Below are positions 1-7,983 of a stretch of DNA of 64,000 bases, piece by piece (the first letter of the stretch is position 1; each line of letters opens with the position of its first letter). The position numbers were made by a program, and so were the translations under genes. Under the pieces are notes generated by a model. It did not search any database. It saw only the letters and a list, made by a program, of their open reading frames with translations, and was not told the origin of the DNA. The DNA comes from JACDAN01 sp963721345. GTDB taxonomy: Bacteria; Actinomycetota; Thermoleophilia; Gaiellales; Gaiellaceae. Location: positions 434,001-498,000 of the forward strand of contig CAVRIT010000001.1 in assembly GCA_963721345.1 (NCBI GenBank), read 5' to 3'.

Positions 1-734
1 GCGAGATCCGCAGCGGCACGCTTCGCTTCAAGCTCGCGGTCGAGCCCCGCGAGGAGGGCGGCGATTTCGGATTCGAGCTCTCGGGCCCGTTTCAGCTCGG
101 CGAGCCCGGCGAGCTCCCCATCGCGAACGTCGATTACACGCAGACCGCGGGTGACGAGCGCGAGACAGTGACCCTCACCTCGACCGGCGAGCGCGCGTTC
201 ATCACGGTCGACGGGACGGCCTACGAGCTGCCCGCCGAGCAGTCGGACGAGCTGCGCGCTGCCGGCGAGGCGCTCGGCGGTGACGGCGAGGGCTCCAGCG
301 GGCTCGAGGAGCTCCAGATCGACGATTGGATCGTCGACGCCGAGAGCTCAGACGGCGGCGATGTCGGCGGCGCCGACACGGACAAGATCGAGGCCGAGCT
401 CGACGTCGTCGCGGCGGTGAACGACCTGATCGAGCTCTCCGGGGGGATCGGCGGGCCTGACCTCGACCGCGTCGAGGGCGCCGAGGCGGAGCAGCTCCGC
501 GACGCCGTGAAGGACGCGAAGCTCGAGGTCTGGACGGGCGACGACGACAGGCTGCTGCGTCGGTTGCGGGTTGAGGCCGACTTCGATCCCTCGCTGCCCG
601 AGGGCCTGGAGGAGCTGGCGCGGGCCGCGGGCTCGAAGGTCGTCTTCGAGCTGGAGATCGACGGGCCGAACGAGCCCGTCGAGGTCGAGGCGCCGGACGA
701 CGCACGACCGCCTTCCGAGTACCCCGGCGGCTGA
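1..734 (+). CDS. LppX/LolA-like lipoprotein-type protein, 3' part
   Basis: The gene is cut by the left edge; reading starts at base 3 and ends with TGA at 732-734, giving 243 codons. The residues before the first ATG at 168 (LRFKLAVEP, then FELSGPFQLGE) form the same beta-rich pattern as the rest, so the ATG is internal and not the start. The protein is strongly acidic and shows alternating amphipathic strands plus a conserved-looking ITVDGTAYELP segment, as seen in actinobacterial LppX/LprG-type or LolA-fold envelope lipoproteins that bind lipids. That family assignment is an inference from pattern only; no lipobox can be seen because the N-terminus is missing. It is followed after 33 bases by the cupredoxin gene on the same strand. 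Confidence 0.6.
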   Translation, partial: EIRSGTLRFKLAVEPREEGGDFGFELSGPFQLGEPGELPIANVDYTQTAGDERETVTLTSTGERAFITVDGTAYELPAEQSDELRAAGEALGGDGEGSSGLEELQIDDWIVDAESSDGGDVGGADTDKIEAELDVVAAVNDLIELSGGIGGPDLDRVEGAEAEQLRDAVKDAKLEVWTGDDDRLLRRLRVEADFDPSLPEGLEELARAAGSKVVFELEIDGPNEPVEVEAPDDARPPSEYPGG

Positions 735-767
735 AACCATCCGCGAGGGCTACTCGTATGCCTTTGC

Positions 768-1555
768 GTGAGGGTCGTCGTGCTGTGCCTGTCGGCCGCC
801 GTCGTGCTGGCTGTGCCAAGCGCGGTGCGGGCGGTTGGCGAGCCTCTGCTGATCGGAACCATCACGGCAGGCGGCCAGATCAAGCTCGAGGAGCCCGACG
901 GCGATGCGGTCACCACCGTCGCTCCGGGCACGTACGACTTCGAGGTCCGCGATCAAGCCTCGATTCACAATTTCCACCTCACAGGCTCTGCGGTGAACCA
1001 GACCACGGGCGCCGGTCAGTTTCGTCGGAACGGTCACTGGGAGGACGTGGTGCTGGCGGCAGACGAGACCTACACGTACGTCTGTGATCCGCACGCCGAC
1101 TTCATCAACGGATCGTTCACGACAGGCGGCGCGTCGCCGCCGCCACCTCCCCCACCACCACCGCCACCTCCGCCGCCTCTCCCTCCCCCGCCACCACCGG
1201 GGCCGCCGCCCCCAGGTCCACCTCCCCCGGGACCGCCTCCGCCGAGCCCGCCGCCTCGGCGCCTCCTCCTCCCCCTGCACACCACCACCACCCGCTCGCG
1301 ATCGCCGCCGTTCGTATCTCGGTGGAGCGACGCGGTGCTCAGCGGCTGCTCGTCGCCCGCGCCCGGGTCAACCAGCCGACGATCGCCCGCCTCATGCTCG
1401 TCCGCGGCAAGCGCTCGCCCGGTCTCCGCACGGAAGCGGTGGACGTCTGGGATGAACATCATCCGAACCGCCGTCCCGCCGGGCTACGCGGACGCTGGAC
1501 CGCTGAGCTCCGGGTCGGCACGCAGCGCTTCAGGCGCCTCATCCGCTTCGGCTAG
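768..1555 (+). pseudogene. Secreted cupredoxin with proline linker, frameshifted
   Basis: GTG start with a clear signal peptide (MRVVVLCLSAAVVLAVPSA). Residues about 25-120 form a plastocyanin-like domain: the histidine in IHNFHL and the Cys and His in YVCDPH are the expected copper ligands. The axial Met position reads Ile (DFINGSF instead of the usual FM-GSF). A run of about 45 prolines follows. The reading frame then degenerates, while the frame reached by adding one base near 1255 continues as PPPAHHHHPLAIAAVRISVE and runs to TAG at 1553-1555. The total length is 3n+2, consistent with one lost base in the CCG/CCT tract. Either a pseudogene or a sequence error. Likely role: periplasmic or extracellular copper/electron-transfer protein. 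Confidence 0.65.
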
Positions 1556-1565
1556 CGTGTAGCGC

Positions 1566-2439
1566 GTGCGGTGGGCCGCGCTCGTCAGCCTCGCGGCCGG
1601 GGTCGTCATAGCGCTCTCGGTTGCGCAGTTCGCCCCTGGACAGGCGATCGAACGTGTGCGCGTCGAGCGCCCCTCGGCGGCCCTGCCCAGCAACCTGTTC
1701 CTCGTCGTCCGCTCCCCCGACGAGTACTCGCGCACCGCGCTCCGCCCGACCGCCGGGAACTGGGTCGGTCCCGCGTACTGGCGGCCGGAGGAGCCGGGTG
1801 CACGCAACGGATCGACGATCGACTGGGAAGTCGGCTACGACGAGCGCGAGCTGGCGACGGAGCGGATCGCGCTGGCGAACCTGACGCGCGACTGGGTGGA
1901 AGACCAGCGGGCACAGGTCTCCGTCGACCATGTCGTCGGCGGGCCGCGTCGTCGGCACGCTGCCCGGTTGGTTCGTGCTCCAGGTCGAACGGCGCTCCGC
2001 CCCGAGTGAGCTCGTGATGGCGTTTCCCGTCGCGCCCAAGCTCCACATGTTCGTCCGCTTCCTTCTCCTCCGGCCCGAGTCGGACGCCTACTACGTGAAG
2101 GGCTCGATCCTCGCCTCGTCATGGAACCGCGGCCAGGCGCTCCTCGCGATGTCGCGCGTGCGACTCGAGGGAAACCTCGCGCCTTCGCGGGTGACGATCA
2201 GGGCGCGCGGCAAGCGGCGGATCGCCGGCTTCGTCGTCGACTTCTACCGGCACGCGGTGGTGTCCGTCCCGGTGGTGCTGGAGCGCAGGTCGGGCAGCAG
2301 GTGGCGCCGGATCGCGTCGGGCAGGACGAGCAGGTTCGGCGGTTACGCCTTCAAGGTCGCACCGGGGAGCTACCGGGTGCGCGCGACGCTCGACGGCAGA
2401 TTCGGCGCGGTCAGCCGCGCGATGCGCGTCCGCCGCTAG
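1566..2439 (+). pseudogene. Secreted protein of unknown function, frameshifted
   Basis: GTG start 10 bases after the preceding stop; signal peptide MRWAALVSLAAGVVIALSVA. The first part (1566 to about 1944) is intact. The continuation (GTLPGWFVLQVERRS to SRAMRVRR) lies in the next frame, ending at TAG 2437-2439. Skipping one base near 1944 (GGC GGG C CGC GTC) joins them into a 290-residue protein; total length is 3n+1. The C-terminal 70 residues (GKRRIAGFVVDFYRHAVVSVP then GSYRVRATLDG) look like an Ig-like or carboxypeptidase-regulatory-type beta sandwich. The function is not recognised. Its stop overlaps the stop of convergent yebC by CTAG. Confidence 0.55.
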
Positions 2440-3189
2440 TCGGCGACCGTTTCGAGGACGCGCTCCGGAATGTCGAAGTTCGCGTAGACGTCTTGGACGT
2501 CGTCGTTGTCTTCGAGCGCGTCCATCAGCCGGAGAACCTTCTTCGCAGCGTTTTCGTCCTCGAGCTCGATCGTGGTCTTGGGGACCATCGTGAGGTCGGC
2601 GGACTCGACTGTGATCCCCGCCGCCGCGATCGCCTCGCGTACGCCGGAAAGGCTCTCCGGCGTCAGATGTCACGCGCCAGCTGTCGCCTTCGCGCTCGAC
2701 GTCGTCCGCCCCGCCCTCGGCCGCGGCCAGCGTCAGCTCGTCTTCGTCCGTGTCACCGGGCACGAGGACGACGCCGCGCCGCTCGAAGAGCCACGCGACG
2801 GAACCAGACTCCCCGAGGCTCCCGTCGCTTTTCGTGAAGATGCCTCGTACGTCGGCCGCCGTGCGATTCCGGTTGTCCGTCACCGCCTCGACGAAGACGG
2901 CCACGCCGCCAGGGCCGTAACCCTCGTAGGTCACGGTTTCGTAAGCAGCGCCGTCGCCTGCTGCTCCGGCGCCACGCGCGATGGCGCGCTCGATGTTGTC
3001 CTTCGGCATCGAAGCTTCCTTCGCCTTCTCGATCGCGTTCTGCAGGGAGAGGTTCCCGGCGGGGTCGGGCCCGCCCTCACGCGAGGCGACGATGATCGCG
3101 CGCGCCAGCTTCGAGAAGAGCTGCCCGCGCTTGGCGTCGGTCGCGCCCTTCTTCCGCTTGATCTGCGCCCACTTACTGTGACCCGCCAA
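2436..3189 (-). pseudogene. yebC: YebC/TACO1-family factor, interrupted by +1 shift
   Basis: The N-terminus MAGHSKWAQIKRKKGATDAK is the hallmark of the YebC/TACO1 family (about 245-250 residues; reported as a transcription regulator and as a translation factor easing ribosome stalls on prolines). Start is TTG at 3189. The family sequence holds to about residue 175 (DSWRVTS), then the frame becomes nonsense. One extra base near 2664 restores TPESLSGVREAIAAAGITVE and the normal C-terminus (ANFDIPERVLETVAD) ending at TAG 2436-2438. Length is 3n+1, i.e. 250 residues after correction. Because this protein is highly conserved, an indel error is likely. The start overlaps the pdxT 3' end by 17 bases, so the two are co-transcribed. 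The proline-rich secretome here makes a stall-relief factor plausible. Confidence 0.85.
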
Positions 3190-3733
3190 CCAGGGCCTCC
3201 TCTCGAACCAGTTCCAAGAATCGCTCGTGCACGCGCGTGTCGTCGGTCAGTTCCGGATGGAACGACGCGACAAGGTAACGACCGTCGCGCAGGAGCACCG
3301 GCTCGCCGTCGTGCTCCGCGAGCACCTCGACCGCCGGGCCGGTCTCCGCCACCCGCGGCGCGCGGATGAACACGCCGCGCAGCGGCTCGTCCTCGCCGGC
3401 CAGCGACAGGTCGGCCTCGAAGCTCGCAACCTGACGTCCGTACGCGTTCCGCCGCACAGAGACGTCGACGAGCCCGAGGTGGTCGCGCCCGAGGACGATC
3501 ATCCCGGCGCAGGTCCCGAAGACGGGACGATCGAACCGTCGTAGCGCTTCCTCGAGCCCGAAAATCCGGACAAGACGCATGATCGCGGTGGACTCGCCGC
3601 CAGGGATCACCAAACCGTCGAGGTCCTCCAGCTGCTCGGGCTTCCGCACTTCGACCGCCTCCGCTCCGAGCCGCCGCAGCATCGCCGCGTGCTCGCGGAA
3701 GTCGCCCTGGACGGCGAGGATCCCGATTCTCAT
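3173..3733 (-). CDS. pdxT: Pyridoxal 5'-phosphate synthase glutaminase subunit
   Basis: 186 residues, the normal size for PdxT (SNO family, class I glutaminase). It releases ammonia from glutamine and channels it to PdxS for pyridoxal 5'-phosphate synthesis from ribose 5-phosphate and glyceraldehyde 3-phosphate. Visible motifs: PGGES at 44-48, the nucleophile Cys75 in FGTCAGM, and the catalytic His/Glu in SFHPEL. The ATG at 3733 begins MRIGILAVQGDFREH, exactly where the family starts. It follows pdxS on the same strand after a 167-base gap that holds a perfect palindrome, and overlaps yebC. Confidence 0.96.
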   Translation of the reverse strand: MRIGILAVQGDFREHAAMLRRLGAEAVEVRKPEQLEDLDGLVIPGGESTAIMRLVRIFGLEEALRRFDRPVFGTCAGMIVLGRDHLGLVDVSVRRNAYGRQVASFEADLSLAGEDEPLRGVFIRAPRVAETGPAVEVLAEHDGEPVLLRDGRYLVASFHPELTDDTRVHERFLELVREEALVGGSQ

Positions 3734-3808
3734 CGGCGGTGCCCCGTCCGGTGATGCCGCCGAGGCTCTGGGTCGCGAGCACCAAGCCAGAGGTCGCACT
3801 CCGACGAG

Positions 3809-3828
3809 CCAAGGCTGATCAGCCTTGG
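3809..3828. promoter_or_regulatory. Perfect 20-bp palindrome between pdxS and pdxT
   Basis: CCAAGGCTGATCAGCCTTGG reads the same on both strands with no spacer. It lies 72 bases after the pdxS stop on the transcribed strand and 75 bases before the pdxT start. It could be an operator for a dimeric regulator or an intercistronic RNA hairpin; no T-run follows, so a classical terminator is less likely. The site is seen directly; its function is inference. Confidence 0.45.
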
Positions 3829-3900
3829 TGAGGAGGAGGGTGAGTTCTGGCGCCGCGTGATCGCGGGCCAGGGCCCGGCTTGCATCGCTGGACGGGGCAC

Positions 3901-4794
3901 TTACCAGCCGCGGGTCTCGAGCAGCTCTTCCGGCGCGAGGGACGCCGTCGAGAGGCCCGACATCGCGTCGCCCAGGCCGCGCGAGACCTGCGCGAGGACC
4001 TTCGCGTCGTTGTAGTGCGTCGTCGCCTCGACGATCGCCTTCGCGACTGCGGGCGGATCGGCGGACTTGAAGATCCCCGAGCCGACGAAGACCCCGTCGG
4101 CGCCTAGTTGCATGCAGAGCGCGGCGTCGGCCGGAGTTGCGATGCCGCCGGCCGTGAAGGTCACCACCGGAAGACGGCCGTGCTCCGCTACCCACTTCAC
4201 GAGCTCCACCGGCGCCTGCAGCTCCTTCGCCTCGGCGAAGAGCTCGTCCGGGTCGGCCGACTGGAGCCGCCGGATCGTGCCGAACACGCTACGCATGTGC
4301 CGGACGGCGTTGACGATGTCGCCCGTGCCCGCCTCGCCTTTCGTCCGGATCATCGCGGCGCCTTCGCCGATCCGGCGCAGCGCCTCGCCGAGATTGCGGC
4401 AGCCGCAGACGAACGGGACGGTGAAGCTCCACTTGTCGATGTGGTGCGTCTCGTCGGCCGGCGTCAGGACCTCGCTCTCGTCGATGTAGTCGACCTCGAG
4501 CGCCTCGAGGATCTGCGCCTCGACGAAGTGGCCGATGCGCGCCTTGGCCATGACCGGAATCGTCACGGTCTCCTGGATCTCGGCGATCTTGTCGGGATCG
4601 GCCATGCGCGCCACGCCGCCCTGGGCGCGAATGTCGGCCGGGACCCGCTCGAGCGCCATCACCGCGACGGCCCCCGCCTCCTCGGCGATGCGTGCCTGCT
4701 CGGCGGTCGTGACATCCATGATCACGCCGCCCTTGAGCATCTCGGCGAGCCCGCTCTTTACGCGCATCGTTCCGAGGTCGGCCATGGCCTTCAT
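3901..4794 (-). CDS. pdxS: Pyridoxal 5'-phosphate synthase synthase subunit
   Basis: 297 residues, the usual PdxS (SNZ) length, a TIM-barrel enzyme that forms dodecamers with PdxT and builds PLP. Motifs: KSGLAEMLKGGVIMDV with the substrate Asp, ALERVPADIR, the Schiff-base Lys84 in MAKARIGHF, the second Lys in RTKGEAGTG, and GADGVFVGSGIF in the phosphate site. Start ATG at 4794; an in-frame ATG three codons later (MADLGT) is an alternative. It begins one base after the stop of the upstream phosphatase, so they share a transcript: phosphatase-pdxS-pdxT-yebC. Confidence 0.97.
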   Translation of the reverse strand: MKAMADLGTMRVKSGLAEMLKGGVIMDVTTAEQARIAEEAGAVAVMALERVPADIRAQGGVARMADPDKIAEIQETVTIPVMAKARIGHFVEAQILEALEVDYIDESEVLTPADETHHIDKWSFTVPFVCGCRNLGEALRRIGEGAAMIRTKGEAGTGDIVNAVRHMRSVFGTIRRLQSADPDELFAEAKELQAPVELVKWVAEHGRLPVVTFTAGGIATPADAALCMQLGADGVFVGSGIFKSADPPAVAKAIVEATTHYNDAKVLAQVSRGLGDAMSGLSTASLAPEELLETRGW

Positions 4795-4795
4795 C

Positions 4796-5623
4796 CTAGC
4801 CTTGGAGCACGAAGTGATCGGTGCGACGGCCCGCAGGCGTCACCGCGTAGCCGTCCAGCCGGTTGCCGCGGATCACGAAGTAGAGAAAGCCGTGCTCGAC
4901 CCTCCCCCGCAACCGGCGCGGGTAGCCGGCGGGACACCTGGCGAGCGGATAGAGCTTCGTCGGGCTGCCCCCGCCGTGCACGACGTAGCGCACGCCGCGA
5001 CGCGGCGCGAAGCGCTGGTAGTTGTGGTCATGGCCGGAGAGCGAGAGCCGCACGCGATAGCGCTCGAACAGTGGAGCCCACTGGGCGACGACCTGGGGAT
5101 GCGACACATACTTTCCGCAGGTGAACGCCGGGTGGTGGTGAACGGCGATTCGCCACTTCGCACGCGACCTCGCGAGGCTGCGCCGCAGCCAGGCGGTCTG
5201 CCGCGCGTCGACGTTGGTGGAGTCGAGGAAGTACAGCTCGACTGGCCCGAGCGCCCGTCGGTAGTAGCGGCCGGGCATGCCGAGCTCGTCGAACTCGTAG
5301 CGGCCGCCGTCGACGACGGCGTCATGGTTGCCGATCACGCCTGCGACGCGAACACCCGCCTGCGCCGTCCAGCCGAAGCTCTCGACCCAGTTCGCATGGA
5401 ACGCGTCAGGGCTCTCGGTGTAGTCGTTGTCGCCGAGCGTGACGAGGAAGTCGGCGGGGTTCCGCGCCTCGAAGCGCTGGACCGCGGCGCCGATCAGCCG
5501 CTGCGGCTCGCCGCCGACGCCGAAGTCACCGATGGCGAGGATGCGGACGGGCCGCGGCTGCGCCGCGTCGACCGCACTGGGCAGGAGCAATGCCAGCCCG
5601 AGGAAGAGCACGGCGCGGCGCAC
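4796..5623 (-). CDS. Secreted purple-acid-phosphatase-like metallophosphoesterase
   Basis: 275 residues with a signal peptide (MRRAVLFLGLALLLPSAVDA). The calcineurin-like metal-binding blocks appear in order: GDFGVGG, GDNDY, GNHDAV, HHHPAF and GHDHNYQR, the pattern of bacterial tartrate-resistant/purple acid phosphatases that hydrolyse phosphomonoesters outside the membrane. Two conserved cysteines (FTCGKY, LARCPAGY) could form a disulphide. It sits directly upstream of pdxS, one base apart, which would fit release of phosphate from phosphorylated vitamers or nutrients, but that link is inference. Confidence 0.85.
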   Translation of the reverse strand: MRRAVLFLGLALLLPSAVDAAQPRPVRILAIGDFGVGGEPQRLIGAAVQRFEARNPADFLVTLGDNDYTESPDAFHANWVESFGWTAQAGVRVAGVIGNHDAVVDGGRYEFDELGMPGRYYRRALGPVELYFLDSTNVDARQTAWLRRSLARSRAKWRIAVHHHPAFTCGKYVSHPQVVAQWAPLFERYRVRLSLSGHDHNYQRFAPRRGVRYVVHGGGSPTKLYPLARCPAGYPRRLRGRVEHGFLYFVIRGNRLDGYAVTPAGRRTDHFVLQG

Positions 5624-5675
5624 CTGGATGGTGTACCACGCCGTTACCTCCCCCGACCGGTGCGACGGCGCCGAG

Positions 5676-5756
5676 CTAGCGCGCCGTTGCGATCCGCTGG
5701 AGCAGGCTCGACTCGAACGAGTTACGGAGCCTGCGCCGGAGATCTTCCGCAGACAT
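5676..5756 (-). CDS. Possible 26-residue small protein
   Basis: ATG at 5756 and TAG at 5676-5678 enclose a 26-residue frame reading MSAEDLRRRLRNSFESSLLQ then RIATAR. It is preceded by a GAAAGGCGG purine stretch at ribosome-binding distance. The predicted product is a single charged amphipathic helix. No family is recognised. The surrounding 298-base gap (5624-5921) holds nothing else but the hairpin at 5878-5902. Confidence 0.25.
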   Translation of the reverse strand: MSAEDLRRRLRNSFESSLLQRIATAR

Positions 5757-5877
5757 CAGTGCCGCCTTTCGTTGTTTCCGCAGGAGTTACGCACTCACTG
5801 TGAGCGCAGAAGCAGGTGAGTGCCATCCCTCAAAAGGAGTTACTGGGTACGAAGACCGTATGAGCGGGCCGCGTGGC

Positions 5878-5902
5878 GCCGCCGGGCGAGGTGCCCGGCG
5901 GC
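5878..5902 (-). terminator. Hairpin after the 5922-6650 gene
   Basis: GCCGCCGGGC and GCCCGGCGGC form a perfect 10-bp GC stem with a 5-base loop, starting 20 bases after the TCA stop complement of the Ca-binding-repeat gene. No T-run follows, as is common for actinobacterial hairpin terminators. Confidence 0.6.
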
Positions 5903-5921
5903 TCCACGCGGAACCGTGCGG

Positions 5922-6650
5922 TCAGGCCTCGCAGGCGGCGGTCGTGTCGCCGCCGGCGCAGGTGTCGGTACCCGAGCCGCCGTTCATGCTGGTCGTGCTC
6001 GTCGCGTCGACCGACGACAGGTTGTCGTCGCCGATGCCGCCGAGCATCGTGATGGTCTCGTTGGCGAAGCCGCCGTCGTCGGCGTCGACGAGCCGGTCGT
6101 GGCCGTTGCCGCCGTCGAGCAGTGCGTCGCGGGAGTACTGGAAGACGAAGTCGTCGCCGTTTCCGGCTCGGCCCTCGCCACCGGACCACAGGAAGAGCTG
6201 GTCGTTTCCGGGCCCGCCTTCGAGCTTGTTGCCAAGCGTGGGGAAGTCCGACGTGTGGAGGATGTCGGCGCCCACACCTCCTTCGAGGACGTCGTCGCCC
6301 GTGTTCGTCGGGACGAAGCAGCAGCCGCCCTCGCCGCCGTCCATGACGTCGTCACCGGGATCGCCGAACAGGCGGTCGTCGTCTCCCTGGCCCTGGAGCA
6401 CGTCGTTGCCGACGCCGCCGCAGATCACGTCGTCGCCGGCTCCGCCGTTGACGCGGTCGTCGCCGGTCATCGCGTGAATCACGTCGGGACCGGGAGTGCC
6501 GACGATGACGTCCGGCCCGGTGGTGCCGACGATCGTGGCGGGGAGCCCGTCACAGTTCGGCACCTCGTGAGCCGTCGACACCGAAGCCGTCGCGAGCAAC
6601 CAAACGCCCAGGAACACCATCGCGAGGCCGATCGAACCCTTGTGCCGCAT
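5922..6650 (-). CDS. Secreted RTX-like calcium-binding repeat protein
   Basis: 242 residues. Signal peptide MRHKGSIGLAMVFLGVWLLATAS, then about ten nonapeptide-type repeats of the GGxGxDxUx class (for example GTPGPDVIHAMTGDDRVNGG, GGVGNDVLQG, GGPGNDQLFL), the haemolysin-type calcium-binding parallel beta-roll. Several repeats are imperfect and two contain cysteines (GGEGGCCF, DTCAGG, AACEA), suggesting disulphides outside the cell. It exits by Sec rather than type I secretion, as usual in Gram-positives. Function unknown: likely surface or matrix protein folding on Ca2+. A second, larger protein of the same class lies at 27176-30016. Confidence 0.8.
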   Translation of the reverse strand: MRHKGSIGLAMVFLGVWLLATASVSTAHEVPNCDGLPATIVGTTGPDVIVGTPGPDVIHAMTGDDRVNGGAGDDVICGGVGNDVLQGQGDDDRLFGDPGDDVMDGGEGGCCFVPTNTGDDVLEGGVGADILHTSDFPTLGNKLEGGPGNDQLFLWSGGEGRAGNGDDFVFQYSRDALLDGGNGHDRLVDADDGGFANETITMLGGIGDDNLSSVDATSTTSMNGGSGTDTCAGGDTTAACEA

Positions 6651-6824
6651 TCCGTGCCTCCTTTTGCGGGGGGATGCGGCCAGCCTATGACGGCAAGCAC
6701 CGCCCGGTCAATGGCGGGGTTGGGACGAAGACGGACCTAACCGGACAGCCTTTTCACCGGCTGATTGCCGTGGAAAAGCGACCGCGGTTGGAATCTGCTC
6801 GAACCGAGGCGTACTCTCAGTCAT

Positions 6825-7103
6825 ATGAGCCAGCCCAGTGACAGGAACAGGCTGCCGGATCGAAGCGAGTTCCTCGCCGCCATCTGGGCGATCGACGAGA
6901 GTGGTGGGCTCCTCCGAGCCTGTGCCTGGTGCGGCCGTGTGAACCTCGGCGGTGCATGGGTCACTCCCCCGCCCGGCGCGCTCTCGACCATAGACGCGCC
7001 GATGACGCTGTCGCACTCGATCTGCCCGAGGTGTGCTCGAGCCGACCGAGCGACCCAAGGCGACGTAAAGCCCACGCGGCGTACCCAACCGCCGGCGCAC
7101 TGA
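6825..7103 (+). CDS. Small stand-alone zinc-ribbon protein (CAWC/CPRC)
   Basis: 92 residues from ATG 6825 (MSQPSDRNRLPDRSEFLAAI). Two CxxC knuckles, CAWCGRVNL and SHSICPRCARA, separated by about 35 residues match the zinc-ribbon module that is normally the C-terminal end of many bacterial signalling proteins (pattern CAxCxxI...W...SHGICPxC beside receiver, GGDEF or PAS domains). Here it stands alone, 90 bases upstream of a receiver-ANTAR gene on the same strand, which suggests a split signalling protein. No catalytic domain is present. The 174 bases before it show no gene. Confidence 0.6.
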   Translation: MSQPSDRNRLPDRSEFLAAIWAIDESGGLLRACAWCGRVNLGGAWVTPPPGALSTIDAPMTLSHSICPRCARADRATQGDVKPTRRTQPPAH

Positions 7104-7193
7104 CGCGCTCCGGTCGAGAGGGCGCGGCGACGTGAGTTTTTCACCTCGACGCGGTATCCTTGCCTGGGCCGAAACGCGAAGAGCGGCTAAGCG

Positions 7194-7919
7194 TTGGTTG
7201 AGGAAAAGATTCAGCATCTGCGTGTCCTGATCGCGAACGAGCGGCGCGATCGGCTCGAGTTGCTCGCCGACGTCGTCGCGGGGCTCGGGCACGAGGTGAT
7301 CGCCCGCGAGATCGACGTCAGTGAAGTCGGCGCGGTGACAGCACGAGAACACCCTGACGTCGCCCTGGTCGGGCTCGGTGTTTCGTCGCAGCACGCGCTC
7401 GAACTGATCGAGCAGATCGTCCACGAGTCCAGCTGCCCCGTGATCGCGCTCCTCGCCGCCGAGGATCCCGCGTACGTCCGCGAAGCGGCCAAACGCGGCG
7501 TCTTCGCCTACATCGTCGACACCACGCCCGAGGAGCTCCAGAGTGCGATCGACGTCACTTTGCAGCGCTTCACGGAGTACCACAACTTGCAGGGAGCGTT
7601 CGGGCGCCGGGCGGTGATCGAGCAGGCGAAAGGGATCTTGATGGCCCGCCACGCGATCGACGCCGAGAAGGCGTTCGGCATGCTGCGCGACCACTCACAG
7701 CACAACGGGCACAAGGTCTCCGACGTGGCTGAGGCGATCGTCGACAGCCACCTTTTGCTGGTGCCGGCGATAACGCAGCCGCCGGCGGACGGAGCGCCGA
7801 CCAGCGCCACCGCTCCTAAAACCGACGCTCGGCTCAGCAGCCTATCGGAGCCGATCCGGTATGATTCGGTGGGCCAGAAGTCACCGGCACCGCGAACAGT
7901 CCCGCCCTCAGCAGAGTAG
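7194..7919 (+). CDS. Degenerate receiver plus ANTAR RNA-binding regulator
   Basis: 241 residues, TTG start at 7194. Residues 8-118 form a receiver-like domain; residues about 128-190 (LQGAFGRRAVIEQAKGILM to HKVSDVAEAIVDS) are a good ANTAR helical domain, which in AmiR, NasR, EutV and related proteins binds paired hairpins in leader RNA and prevents transcription termination. The receiver lacks its key residues: the phospho-acceptor Asp is Gly60 (HPDVALVGLG), the beta-5 Lys is Asp109 (FAYIVDT), and the acidic pair is Asn-Glu. It is therefore probably not controlled by phosphorylation. A 50-residue Pro/Ser/Thr tail follows. The 3' end overlaps the leader motif of the next gene, a DUF3494 adhesin that is the obvious candidate target. 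Confidence 0.85.
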   Translation: MVEEKIQHLRVLIANERRDRLELLADVVAGLGHEVIAREIDVSEVGAVTAREHPDVALVGLGVSSQHALELIEQIVHESSCPVIALLAAEDPAYVREAAKRGVFAYIVDTTPEELQSAIDVTLQRFTEYHNLQGAFGRRAVIEQAKGILMARHAIDAEKAFGMLRDHSQHNGHKVSDVAEAIVDSHLLLVPAITQPPADGAPTSATAPKTDARLSSLSEPIRYDSVGQKSPAPRTVPPSAE

Positions 7920-7967
7920 GTCGGAGCAGGCCAGCCGACGTAACGCCCTGTCGGCATGAAGCTCATG
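7889..7967 (+). promoter_or_regulatory. Conserved structured leader before DUF3494 gene 1
   Basis: Bases 7889-7924 match 9755-9789 at 32 of 36 aligned positions (shared core GCCCTCAGCAG-GTAGGTCGG). Each copy ends 57-59 bases before a DUF3494 start codon. Downstream are two perfect hairpins: GCCGAC/GTCGGC (7934-7939 with 7950-7955, loop 10) and CATGA/TCATG (7955-7959 with 7963-7967, loop 3). Upstream CGGTG/CACCG can pair. The element overlaps the last 31 bases of the ANTAR gene. I take it as a cis-regulatory RNA; the ligand or binding protein is unknown, the neighbouring ANTAR protein being the first candidate. Confidence 0.5.
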
Positions 7968-7983
7968 CTGAGGAGGACCGAAG

